NCBI RefSeq assembly: GCF_012027325.1
Contig: NZ_SNUG01000010.1
Span: forward strand, 1-51,618
Direction of reading: 5' to 3'
Source: Thermococcus sp. M39
GTDB lineage: Archaea; Methanobacteriota_B; Thermococci; Thermococcales; Thermococcaceae
Length of the DNA stretch: 51,618 bases
Within the stretch, counting starts at the first letter, position 1. Each line of letters opens with the position of its first letter. Both the position numbers and the translations under genes were made by a program. The notes beneath the pieces are model-generated. The model was not told the origin of the DNA and made no database searches. It was given only the letters and a program-made list of their open reading frames with translations. Below, one piece after another: positions 42,968 through 49,210 of this stretch.

Positions 42968-44083
42968 TTAACCACCCCCTAAAGCCATGTCCAAATCTTC
43001 AATGAGCTCATCCTCATCTTCCAGTCCGACCGATAGACGTATCAAGCCAGGAGTTATTCCCAAAATATTCTTTTGCTCCTCTGTCATGCTCAATGCGGCA
43101 CTCTTCACCGGATAAGTTGCAAGGCTCTCAACACCTCCAAGTGATGGCGAAGGGAATATCACCCTTAAGGAAGCAAGGAATTTCTTTGCCTCATGCTCGT
43201 CCCCTACGTCAAATGCTAAGACGCCGCCAAATAACCTTCTCTCAAAAAGCCTTACGGCAAGCTCGTGGTAGGGATCTGTGCTCAAACCGGGATAGTGAAC
43301 CTCCCTAACCCTTGGATGTTCACTTAAGAATTCGGCTATCGCTAAAGCTGTCCTGCTCTGTCTCTCAAACCTCAGCTCAAGGGTTTTCATCCCCCTCCTA
43401 ATGAGCCAAGCTTCGATGGGTTGGATGATTCCACCTAATTTTCTCCTCCAGTGCCAGAGGGTTTCTGAAAGTTCATCGCCGTTCCATATCAAAGCACCTC
43501 CAAGAACATCGTTGTGCCCTGCTATGTATTTCGTGAGGCTCTCAATAACTATGTCCGCATGTCTGATAGCCTTGAATAGAAGGGGCGTTGTGAATGTGTT
43601 GTCTATCGCAACGAGAGCTCCAGCTTCATGGGCAGCTTTAGCAACCTCCACTGCATCTATCACTTTGAGTGTTGGATTTGTCATCACCTCGAAGAGGACA
43701 AGCCTCGTATTGGGTGTAATAGCCTCTATCAGGGATTCAGCGCTTGGATATGCAAGCTTAGCCTTAACGCCGAACTTGCCGAGCTCCTGAGCAAGTTGCA
43801 GCGTCGTTCCATATCCTTCAAGGGGGAAGACAACTTCATCGCCGCTCCTGAGCAAACCGAGATACAGAGCAGAGATCGCAGCCATCCCGCTGTTGAAAGC
43901 CAAAGCATCTCTTCCACCTTCAAGCTTCGCAATGGCTTTTTCAAGCTCCCTAACTGTCGGATTCTCCTCCCTGCTGTATTTGAGATCAAACCCTCTGTCA
44001 CTAAGCTCTGCATCGCCCACCTGTCTGAAGACAACGGTTTGATATATGGGAGTGTGGAGAGGCTTCAGTTCAATCACCTCCAT
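42968..44083 (-). CDS. Trans-sulfuration PLP enzyme (cystathionine gamma-synthase/lyase family)
   Basis: 371 residues. TPIYQTVVF, YSREENPTVRELEKAIAKLE, FNSGMAAISALYL, VAIDNTFTTPLLF and the PLP lysine in ESLTKYIAGHNDVLGG define the Cys/Met metabolism family. The C-terminal SLGGVESLATYP and GLIRLSVGLEDEDELIEDL are conserved. Synthase, lyase and O-acyl-homoserine sulfhydrylase cannot be told apart by eye; next to methionine synthase it probably makes homocysteine or links it to cysteine. ATG 44083 lies within an SD-like GGAGGTGAT, and the transcript may be almost leaderless. Confidence 0.85.
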   Translation of the reverse strand: MEVIELKPLHTPIYQTVVFRQVGDAELSDRGFDLKYSREENPTVRELEKAIAKLEGGRDALAFNSGMAAISALYLGLLRSGDEVVFPLEGYGTTLQLAQELGKFGVKAKLAYPSAESLIEAITPNTRLVLFEVMTNPTLKVIDAVEVAKAAHEAGALVAIDNTFTTPLLFKAIRHADIVIESLTKYIAGHNDVLGGALIWNGDELSETLWHWRRKLGGIIQPIEAWLIRRGMKTLELRFERQSRTALAIAEFLSEHPRVREVHYPGLSTDPYHELAVRLFERRLFGGVLAFDVGDEHEAKKFLASLRVIFPSPSLGGVESLATYPVKSAALSMTEEQKNILGITPGLIRLSVGLEDEDELIEDLDMALGGG

Positions 44084-44098
44084 TAGTTTTTGAGTATA

Positions 44099-44125
44099 GT
44101 TCGCAGGAACTGTTTATATATTTTT
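44099..44125 (-). promoter_or_regulatory. Promoter of the trans-sulfuration gene with palindromic operator
   Basis: Minus-strand TCGAAAAATATATAAACA is a strong BRE/TATA. Directly downstream, GTTCGCAGGAAC (44099-44110) is an inverted repeat (GTTC/GAAC, N4) between TATA and the predicted start of transcription, a repressor position. Confidence 0.55.
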
Positions 44126-44305
44126 CGACATATTTTTTGATAATAATTATTCCTTATAGTTATAAAACTTTAAGTAGTAATTCAAAAAGAGGCGTTTAAG
44201 AGGAGAGTTGGGATGATAAGACGAAAATAATGGGTGAATGATAAAAAGCCAGCTGGTGAGAAGTGAGCAACATTTAATGAGCGGGTGAGATAATCTGCTT
44301 TCAAG

Positions 44306-44372
44306 GTGTAATTGTTCTAAGGATGAATCAATTTGAAAAGCTCTTTTGGGTGAATTTTGGGAACAATTACAC
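44306..44372. repeat. 12-bp inverted repeat pair
   Basis: GTGTAATTGTTC at 44306-44317 and GAACAATTACAC at 44361-44372 are exact inverse copies 43 bp apart, directly next to the solitary IS605 right end. No gene was recognised in 44126-44471. Confidence 0.5.
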
Positions 44373-44375
44373 TCT

Positions 44376-44410
44376 GAAAGCCTCGCCCTTCAGGGCGGGG
44401 AGGAGGTCAG
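44376..44410 (-). mobile_element. Solitary right end of an IS605/tnpB element
   Basis: GAAAG, then a 9-bp stem CCTCGCCCT (44381-44389) with AGGGCGGGG (44392-44400), then AGGAGGTCAG. On the minus strand this reads as the end of a tnpB gene (TSSPP-stop) plus its hairpin. The rest of the element is gone. Confidence 0.55.
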
Positions 44411-44471
44411 ATGCTTGGTTTATCCTAGGTAGCTTTAAAAAGCTGGAAGTGTCAGTTTGTAAGGGGTTGCT

Positions 44472-44906
44472 ATGGGGCTTGAAGAGGTTATAGAGTCTTT
44501 GGGGGGAGAGATGATTAATGTGGGGAAGCCTGTGAAGACTGTGGCTCAGGCGGTAAAGGCTACAGGGGTCTCTCCAAGGCAGATAATAAAATCCCTCGTG
44601 CTGATATCTGAAAAAGGGCCAATACTAGCAATAGTGGATGGTGAATCAAAAGTTAGCCTTGAAAAAATTAAGCAGCACTTTGGAGAAGTTAGGTTAGCCA
44701 CTCCGGAAGAAGTTAAGGAGATAACCGGTTTTGAAGTAGGCGGTGTTCCCCCCGTGGGGATTAACATTAAGACAATTGTAGACCCTAAGGTTCTCGAAAA
44801 TGAGTTTGTAATTGGCGGGGGCGGGAGAATAGACAAACTCTGCAAACTCAGTCCAAAAAAGATAGTCGAGTATCAGAAAGCCGAAATAATCGAGATCAGA
44901 GAATAA
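44472..44906 (+). CDS. YbaK/ProX-type aminoacyl-tRNA deacylase
   Basis: 144 residues. VKTVAQAVKATGVSPRQIIK and SLVLISEKGPILAIVDGESK, with the catalytic Lys in IIKSLVL, and the C-terminal VIGGGGRIDKLCKLSP are typical of the YbaK/EbsC fold. These proteins remove wrongly attached amino acids from tRNA(Pro) or relatives in trans. AAGGGG upstream of ATG 44472. It precedes a second trans-editing protein, AlaX. Confidence 0.85.
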   Translation: MGLEEVIESLGGEMINVGKPVKTVAQAVKATGVSPRQIIKSLVLISEKGPILAIVDGESKVSLEKIKQHFGEVRLATPEEVKEITGFEVGGVPPVGINIKTIVDPKVLENEFVIGGGGRIDKLCKLSPKKIVEYQKAEIIEIRE

Positions 44907-44944
44907 TCACGACAACATGCCAGAAACCTAAACCTAACCCTCTG

Positions 44945-44961
44945 CTTATCCTGACAGTATC
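44945..44961 (+). repeat. Half copy of the IS/MITE terminal hairpin
   Basis: CTTATCCTGACAGTATC matches the distal half of the repeats at 46338-46392 and 49048-49103; CCAGAAACC just upstream also matches. It is a remnant of the same small element family. Confidence 0.45.
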
Positions 44962-45022
44962 GGCGAGAAAGTAGATAGATTTTTAATGTTCTCTTTTTAA
45001 TGTCTTTTTTAGGTGATAAATT

Positions 45023-45664
45023 GTGACAAGAAAGCTCTATTATGAAGATCCCTACCTAAAGGAAGCAAGAGCAAAAGTGCTTCAGATAAAGGACAGTGCC
45101 CTTCTTTTGGATCAAACGATATTTTATCCCACCGGAGGGGGCCAACCCCACGACACCGGAACCATAAATGGAGTTAGCGTTGTTGATGTCTACAAAGATG
45201 AGGAAGGAAACGTCTGGCATGTAGTCGAGAATCCAGAGGCTTTTAACGTTAGGGATGAAGTGGAGCTCAAACTGGACTGGGAGAGGAGATATAAACTGAT
45301 GAGAGTCCATACAGCGTTACATCTCCTCGATCACGTTCTAGGCGAAGTTCTTGGAAAAGGAACCTGGCAACCGTACGGAAGCGGCATGAGTCCGGAAAAG
45401 GGACGTTATGACATAAGATACCCCGAGAACATTAACCAGTATAAAGAAAAGATAATTGAGCTGTTCAACAAATACGTAGATGAAGGCGGAGAAGTAAAAA
45501 TCTGGTGGGAAGGAGAAACGAGACTTACCCAGATTAGAGACTTTGAAGTCCTTCCTTGCGGAGGAACCCATGTAAAAGACATTAAAGAGATCGGACACTT
45601 GAAAAAGCTCAAACGCTCGAGCATAGGGAAAGGAGCACAGAGAATAGAGATATGGCTGGAATGA
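45023..45664 (+). CDS. alaX: AlaX alanyl-tRNA editing protein
   Basis: 213 residues from GTG 45023 (AGGTGAT at 45011-45017). FYPTGGGQPHDTGTI, the zinc motif HTALHLLDHVL (H-x3-H) and the second motif in LPCGGTHVKDIKEIG are the hallmarks of the AlaRS editing domain. It deacylates Ser- or Gly-tRNA(Ala). The length fits AlaX-M/S forms without the C-terminal coiled coil. Confidence 0.92.
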   Translation: MTRKLYYEDPYLKEARAKVLQIKDSALLLDQTIFYPTGGGQPHDTGTINGVSVVDVYKDEEGNVWHVVENPEAFNVRDEVELKLDWERRYKLMRVHTALHLLDHVLGEVLGKGTWQPYGSGMSPEKGRYDIRYPENINQYKEKIIELFNKYVDEGGEVKIWWEGETRLTQIRDFEVLPCGGTHVKDIKEIGHLKKLKRSSIGKGAQRIEIWLE

Positions 45665-45701
45665 ACCCTTTTCTTTTTTGTCCGAATTTTGTCATGAATA
45701 C

Positions 45702-46392
45702 ATACTGTTAGAATAACTGTGGTATCATCTCCTGAAGCCATTCAATAATATCCCGGGCGGCCTGTCAAACCGAGAATGAACCCTGACAAAATTATGCCAG
45801 AAGGCAAACAGGAAAACAAACTTGTGAACCCTGTGCCAGTCCTTACTCCTGAAATTATTCCAGAAACGCTTCGTCCGCTCCTTAGCAGTCCTGAACCAGC
45901 GCTCAATACTGTTTCTCGGCCCGAAGGTTACATGAACAAAATCCACTCTTAGAGACTTAAAAGCAGACTTATACCACACGGCTTTATCAACCAGAAAAAC
46001 AGGCTGATTCTCGCAGGATTTTAAAACAACCAGAATAAAGTCTCGGGCAACCCACCAGTTTCTAACAGTTGTGATCCAAACAGCCAAAACTTCTCTGCTC
46101 TCAACGTCAATTGCCACCCAGAGGAATCTTTTTCTCCCGTTGATTTTTATTACAGTCTCGTCAACTGCGATAAAATTCCTCTGTTTTTTGACTGCGAGGA
46201 GTTTTGGCTTGTAAATTGTTTCTGCGAGTTTTTGGACTGTTTCCCAGACTGTTACGTGGCTGATTCCAAGGATTCTGGCGACTTGTCTGTAGCTGAAGCC
46301 TTTCAGGTATAATTCTGCTGCTCTGATTTTCTTTTCTGATACTGTTAAGATAAACTGATAAATAATACCAAGGACTTTATCCTGACGGTATC
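45702..46392 (-). mobile_element. IS6-like insertion sequence, about 690 bp
   Basis: Imperfect terminal repeats: ATACTGTTAGAATAACTGTG at the left (45702 on) and, on the opposite strand, ATACCGTCAGGATAAAGTCC from 46391. The right terminal 55 bp (46338-46392) is itself a hairpin, GATACTGTTAAGATAA against TTATCCTGACGGTATC. No 8-bp target duplication is visible, so flanks have changed. Confidence 0.6.
45725..46366 (-). CDS. DDE transposase, IS6/IS240-like, start codon unclear
   Basis: About 213 residues if begun near the right end. An HTH (YLKGFSYRQVARILGISHVT) is followed by the DDE residues: Asp in FIAVDETVIKI, Asp in VFLVDKAVWYKS and Glu in FGPRNSIERWFRTAKERTKR. The frame has no ATG, GTG or TTG before GTG 46117; TTG near 46371 is one base out of frame. 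ATT at 46363/46366 or a frameshift are the options, so the copy may be inactive. Confidence 0.65.
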   Translation of the reverse strand: MIYQFILTVSEKKIRAAELYLKGFSYRQVARILGISHVTVWETVQKLAETIYKPKLLAVKKQRNFIAVDETVIKINGRKRFLWVAIDVESREVLAVWITTVRNWWVARDFILVVLKSCENQPVFLVDKAVWYKSAFKSLRVDFVHVTFGPRNSIERWFRTAKERTKRFWNNFRSKDWHRVHKFVFLFAFWHNFVRVHSRFDRPPGILLNGFRR

Positions 46393-46403
46393 CTTTTTGT
46401 GAA

Positions 46404-46443
46404 GACTGACCTCCCCCACTTTGAAGGGCGAGACTTTCGAAAG
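46404..46443 (+). mobile_element. Degenerate IS605/tnpB right end
   Basis: GACTGACCTCCCCCACTTTG and GAAGGGCGAGACTTTCG match, with changes, the inverse of the end at 44376-44410. The two face each other around the ybaK-alaX-IS6 block. Confidence 0.5.
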
Positions 46444-46522
46444 ACGCTTAAATCTCCTCTATATTTCCTCAACATCTAAGTTTTGAAAATGTCTGCCAAA
46501 CGTATATATCCGTATACAAAAT

Positions 46523-46559
46523 GCTTATATATTTGTATTACAAATATGTCCTTGGGTGA
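46523..46559 (+). promoter_or_regulatory. vapBC promoter with palindromic operator
   Basis: CTTATATA (46524-46531) is the TATA box. ATATTTGT (46529-46536) and ACAAATAT (46540-46547) form a perfect 8-bp inverted repeat around ATT and overlap it, as expected for autoregulation by the antitoxin. GGGTGA at 46554-46559 is the RBS for GTG 46565. Confidence 0.65.
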
Positions 46560-46564
46560 ATTAC

Positions 46565-46795
46565 GTGGGGAATGTTATTAGTATTCGCGTTCCGCCAGAG
46601 ATTAAGCACGAAATGGACAAGTTAAAGGGTGAAGTTAACTGGAGCGAGGAAATTAGGGAGTTCATAAAAAAGAAAATCAAAGAGTACAAAAAGAAAAAAG
46701 CCCTCCAAGAAGTTGTAGCCTACATACAAACCTTACCTACGGCACCAAAAGGAACAGCACAAAAGTTAGTGAGGGAGGATCGTGATAGTCATTGA
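46565..46795 (+). CDS. vapB: VapB-type antitoxin (ribbon-helix-helix)
   Basis: About 76 residues from GTG 46565. The N-terminal NVISIRVPPEIKHEMDKL is a ribbon-helix-helix DNA-binding strand and helix; the rest (WSEEIREFIKKKIKEYKKKK) is charged and helical, ready to wrap the toxin. An in-frame GTG at 46556 overlaps the RBS. Overlaps vapC by 14 bp. Confidence 0.8.
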   Translation: MGNVISIRVPPEIKHEMDKLKGEVNWSEEIREFIKKKIKEYKKKKALQEVVAYIQTLPTAPKGTAQKLVREDRDSH

Positions 46796-47195
46796 CTCTT
46801 CAGCTTTTTCAAAGTTTTTAATGAAGGAAGAAGGTTGGGAAAAAGTAGTCCCCTACCTGGACCCACGCTTAGAGCCACATGCAGTTGATATGCTGACTAT
46901 TGAGACAACGAATGTGATATGGAAGTACATGAGAAAGTACAGGCTAATAACGAGGGAGCAGGCCTTAGGACTTTACGAGCAGATGACAAAGCTCGTGAGG
47001 GAGGAAGTGATAATATTAGAGCCAAGTGAGAAATATTTGCAGGAAGCTTTGAAAATTGCCATGGATTATGACCTTTCCATTTATGACAGCTTGTTTTTAG
47101 CACAAGCAAGGAGCTTGAGAACTAAATTAATCACGAGCGATAAAGGACAAGAAGAAGTAGCAAAAGAGATGGGACTAGAAGCAACATATATATAG
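46782..47195 (+). CDS. vapC: VapC-type PIN-domain toxin
   Basis: 137 residues from GTG 46782. PIN acidic residues: Asp in IVIDSSAF, Glu in TIETTNVIW, Asp in LSIYDSLFLA and Asp in ITSDKGQEEVA. It is a likely RNase neutralised by the upstream antitoxin. The stop codon TAG runs into AGACTGACCTCC, an IS605 end motif, so the very C-terminus may be set by that end. Confidence 0.88.
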   Translation: MIVIDSSAFSKFLMKEEGWEKVVPYLDPRLEPHAVDMLTIETTNVIWKYMRKYRLITREQALGLYEQMTKLVREEVIILEPSEKYLQEALKIAMDYDLSIYDSLFLAQARSLRTKLITSDKGQEEVAKEMGLEATYI

Positions 47196-47212
47196 ACTGA
47201 CCTCCTCCCCTC
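47194..47212 (+). mobile_element. Short IS605/tnpB end remnant after vapC
   Basis: AGACTGACCTCCTCCCCTC matches the first 17 or so bases of the tnpB element end at 36505-36523 (inverse). The hairpin beyond is replaced by TCAAATGTGAG. Confidence 0.45.
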
Positions 47213-47284
47213 AAATGTGAGAAAAGGTTTAAAATGCTTATTCTCTGTTAAGTTTGTTTGTGTTAACTTAGGATTGGTGGAATC

Positions 47285-48162
47285 ATGAGAGAGGAGAGGA
47301 AGGCAGAATTAATGCTAATCCTACTCACCTTCATCTGGGGATGGACATTCCCACTAATGAAAATCAGCTTAAATTACATTCCCCCAATCACATTCCTAGC
47401 CTACCGCTTCGGCCTAGCAGTACTCCTAATGCTCCTCACATTCAAAACCTCACTATTCAAGGAAACCAAAACCATACCATACCCCCCGGGCTTGTTTTAG
47501 GATTAACCCTCTTCCTCGGCCAAGGCCTCCAAACAATCGGCTTAAAATACACGACCTCATCAAACTCAGCCTTCATAACATCCCTCTATGTTGTTTTCAC
47601 ACCATTCATAGGATACCTACTAATAAAAGAGAAAGTTGAAATCAGGTCACTAGTTTCCCTAAGCCTAGCTTTAATTGGCCTCTACCTAATTTCTGAAATA
47701 GATTTAAACAGCATGCGGGTTAATTTTGGCGACTTCTTAACCCTCCTCTGCGCCATAGCCTTCGCCTTTCAAATAGTTTTGGTCCAAAAGTATTCGAGGG
47801 AGTTTGACCACACAGCCTTGGCTTTTTATCAAATACTTTGGGCCTTCATTTTCTACCTAGCATGCTCCCTCCTATTTGGAGAGATTAAACTCCCGAAGAA
47901 TTATGTACCATGGGTTGGAATACTGTACACTAGTGTTTTCGCCACGGTAGTAGGGTTCTTGATCCAGGTGAAGTACCAGAAGAGGACAAAGGTGCAGAGG
48001 GCCGCTATTATTTATTCCGCAGAGCCCATATTTGGTCACTTGACTTCACTTGTCTTGTTAGGTGAGGTTTTGAGTGTTAGAGGTTATTTGGGGGCTTTCG
48101 TAATACTCCTCGCCATCCTCTGGCAGGAGCTGCAGGGAAAAAGTAATAGAGGAGAGAAGTAG
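47285..48162 (+). pseudogene. DMT/EamA-family transporter, frameshifted in a C run
   Basis: The first frame from ATG 47285 (MREERKAELMLILLTFIWGW, the EamA start) ends 72 codons later. The rest (LGLTLFLGQGLQTIGLKYTT to the end at 48162) is in the next frame and shows about seven more membrane segments and the second EamA repeat. The break is at six C, 47482-47487; a seventh C restores YPPGLVLGLTLFLGQG. Complete otherwise, so a recent mutation, phase-variable tract or sequencing error. Promoter-like GGTTTAAAATGC near 47229. Confidence 0.8.
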
Positions 48163-48178
48163 AGAAGAGGTTAGAATA

Positions 48179-48239
48179 ATAAAATGATGCAAGCATAAAA
48201 TAATAAAAGCATACAATGATAAAATGATTTACGAGAGCG
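48179..48239 (+). promoter_or_regulatory. AT-rich region with short direct repeats before the orphan antitoxin
   Basis: ATAAAATGAT occurs at 48179-48188 and 48219-48228, and AAGCATA at 48191-48197 and 48207-48213. Such doubled sites are common operators of antitoxin genes. Confidence 0.35.
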
Positions 48240-48407
48240 ATGTGGGAGTACGCGAAGAGGCTTGAGCTTTTGGACAAGCTCTTGGAGAATTCGGAACTTA
48301 CGGATGAGGATGTTAAAGAATTGGCCGAAAAAATAAAGAGAGGAATTGCAGAGAGGCATATGAAAGTTGTCGTCGATGCCAAAATCATGAGAAAAGGAAA
48401 GTCCTGA
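48240..48407 (+). CDS. Small orphan antitoxin-like protein (55 aa)
   Basis: ATG 48240 opens 55 codons: MWEYAKRLELLDKLLENSEL, TDEDVKELAEKIKRGIAERH and a basic end IMRKGKS. The helical 'LLDKLL-SELTEEDVLELAEKI' pattern is that of Thermococcales VapB-like antitoxins. No PIN gene follows on the same strand; the next genes converge on it. Either an antitoxin left behind or a regulator of a toxin elsewhere. Confidence 0.55.
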   Translation: MWEYAKRLELLDKLLENSELTDEDVKELAEKIKRGIAERHMKVVVDAKIMRKGKS

Positions 48408-48450
48408 AAAGTTTCCGCAAAAATCCTATTTTTGACAATCTTGCTGTGGT

Positions 48451-48783
48451 TCACTCTTCAACGATCTTAACTTTTAGGTTTGAGGCTTCTGCAATGTCTG
48501 AGAAGTCTTTATCTTTCGTTATGAGTTCTTCGCTGTTGTTAATGCAAATTGACGCGATCAACAAGTCAGCAAAAGTTTTTGGTTTTCCCATTTTTAAAAG
48601 CTCTTCCTGAATCTTATAGGCCAGGAGAAAATCGTCAACGGTCGGGAATAAAACGTTTCCATAAAACTTCTTATACCTCACTATCGCTGGATATTCAACA
48701 AAAGTCACTCCCGTTATATTCTCTCTAATCTCCTCTCTTCTTTTGACTCGATCTATAATGACACTTGTGTCTAGTACAACCAT
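48451..48783 (-). CDS. vapC: PIN-domain toxin, second VapC
   Basis: 110 residues, short for the family. VVLDTSVIIDRVKRR (first Asp), FVEYPAIVR (Glu), TFADLLIASICINN (Asp) and LITKDKDFSDIAE (Asp) give a complete PIN site. ATG 48783 overlaps the antitoxin gene by 13 bp. Confidence 0.87.
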   Translation of the reverse strand: MVVLDTSVIIDRVKRREEIRENITGVTFVEYPAIVRYKKFYGNVLFPTVDDFLLAYKIQEELLKMGKPKTFADLLIASICINNSEELITKDKDFSDIAEASNLKVKIVEE

Positions 48784-48983
48784 TTAACTCTCTCCTTCTC
48801 CTTTTCCCTAACGTAAACGTCGTCTGAAATTTCTTCCTCAAGCTCTTCCACACCTAAAATTTCTCTCAATTTATCAATAGACATAATTCTTGGCGAAATT
48901 TCGGCTAATGCCCTATTTATAATCTCTCTAAGCTTTTTCTCATCAACCCACTCTGGAACCCTTATAGTGACAACTTTACTCAA
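48771..48983 (-). CDS. vapB: Antitoxin partner of the second VapC
   Basis: About 70 residues from TTG 48983, chosen for GGAGGTG six bases upstream. The N-terminal SKVVTIRVPEWVDEKKLREI looks like a DNA-binding beta strand and helix; the C-terminus (EEEISDDVYVREKEKERVKW) is acidic/charged as in toxin-wrapping tails. Confidence 0.72.
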   Translation of the reverse strand: MSKVVTIRVPEWVDEKKLREIINRALAEISPRIMSIDKLREILGVEELEEEISDDVYVREKEKERVKWLY

Positions 48984-49047
48984 ACAATCCACCTCCAAAA
49001 ATTTGTTAATGCTAAACCTTTTAAAATTTTAACTTTAAACCCCTGAG

Positions 49048-49103
49048 GATACTGTTAGGATAAGCCGATTGGGTAATACCAGAAACCTTATCCTAACAAT
49101 ATC
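49048..49103. repeat. MITE-like 56-bp hairpin, copy of the IS6-like element end
   Basis: GATACTGTTAGGATAA (49048-49063) and TTATCCTAACAATATC (49088-49103) are near-perfect inverse copies, and the whole 56 bp aligns with the right end of the IS at 46338-46392. It lies at the edge of the IS607 element. Confidence 0.6.
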
Positions 49104-49116
49104 GTTAATGCCGTTT

Positions 49117-49210
49117 CTCCCTACCGCTTCATTTTGTGTAGGGACGTATCACTTTGTATCAGCGGTAGGGAGTTCCACCTCAGCCATCTGGACTTTTCAA
49201 TCCAGATGGC
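49117..49210 (-). ncRNA. Putative omega RNA scaffold at the 3' end of the IS607 tnpB
   Basis: Two strong stems overlap the end of tnpB: CTCCCTACCGC (49117-49127) with GCGGTAGGGAG (49162-49172), 11 perfect pairs, and GCCATCTGGA (49183-49192) with TCCAGATGGC (49201-49210), 10 perfect pairs. TnpB guide RNAs start within the gene's 3' end and run through the right end into the flank. If so, the guide would come from bases just left of about 49117. Confidence 0.5.

Noticed and set aside
44099-44110. Possible SurR redox-regulator site
   Set aside because: SurR sites need GTT-N3-AAC; here the half sites are GTTC-N4-GAAC.
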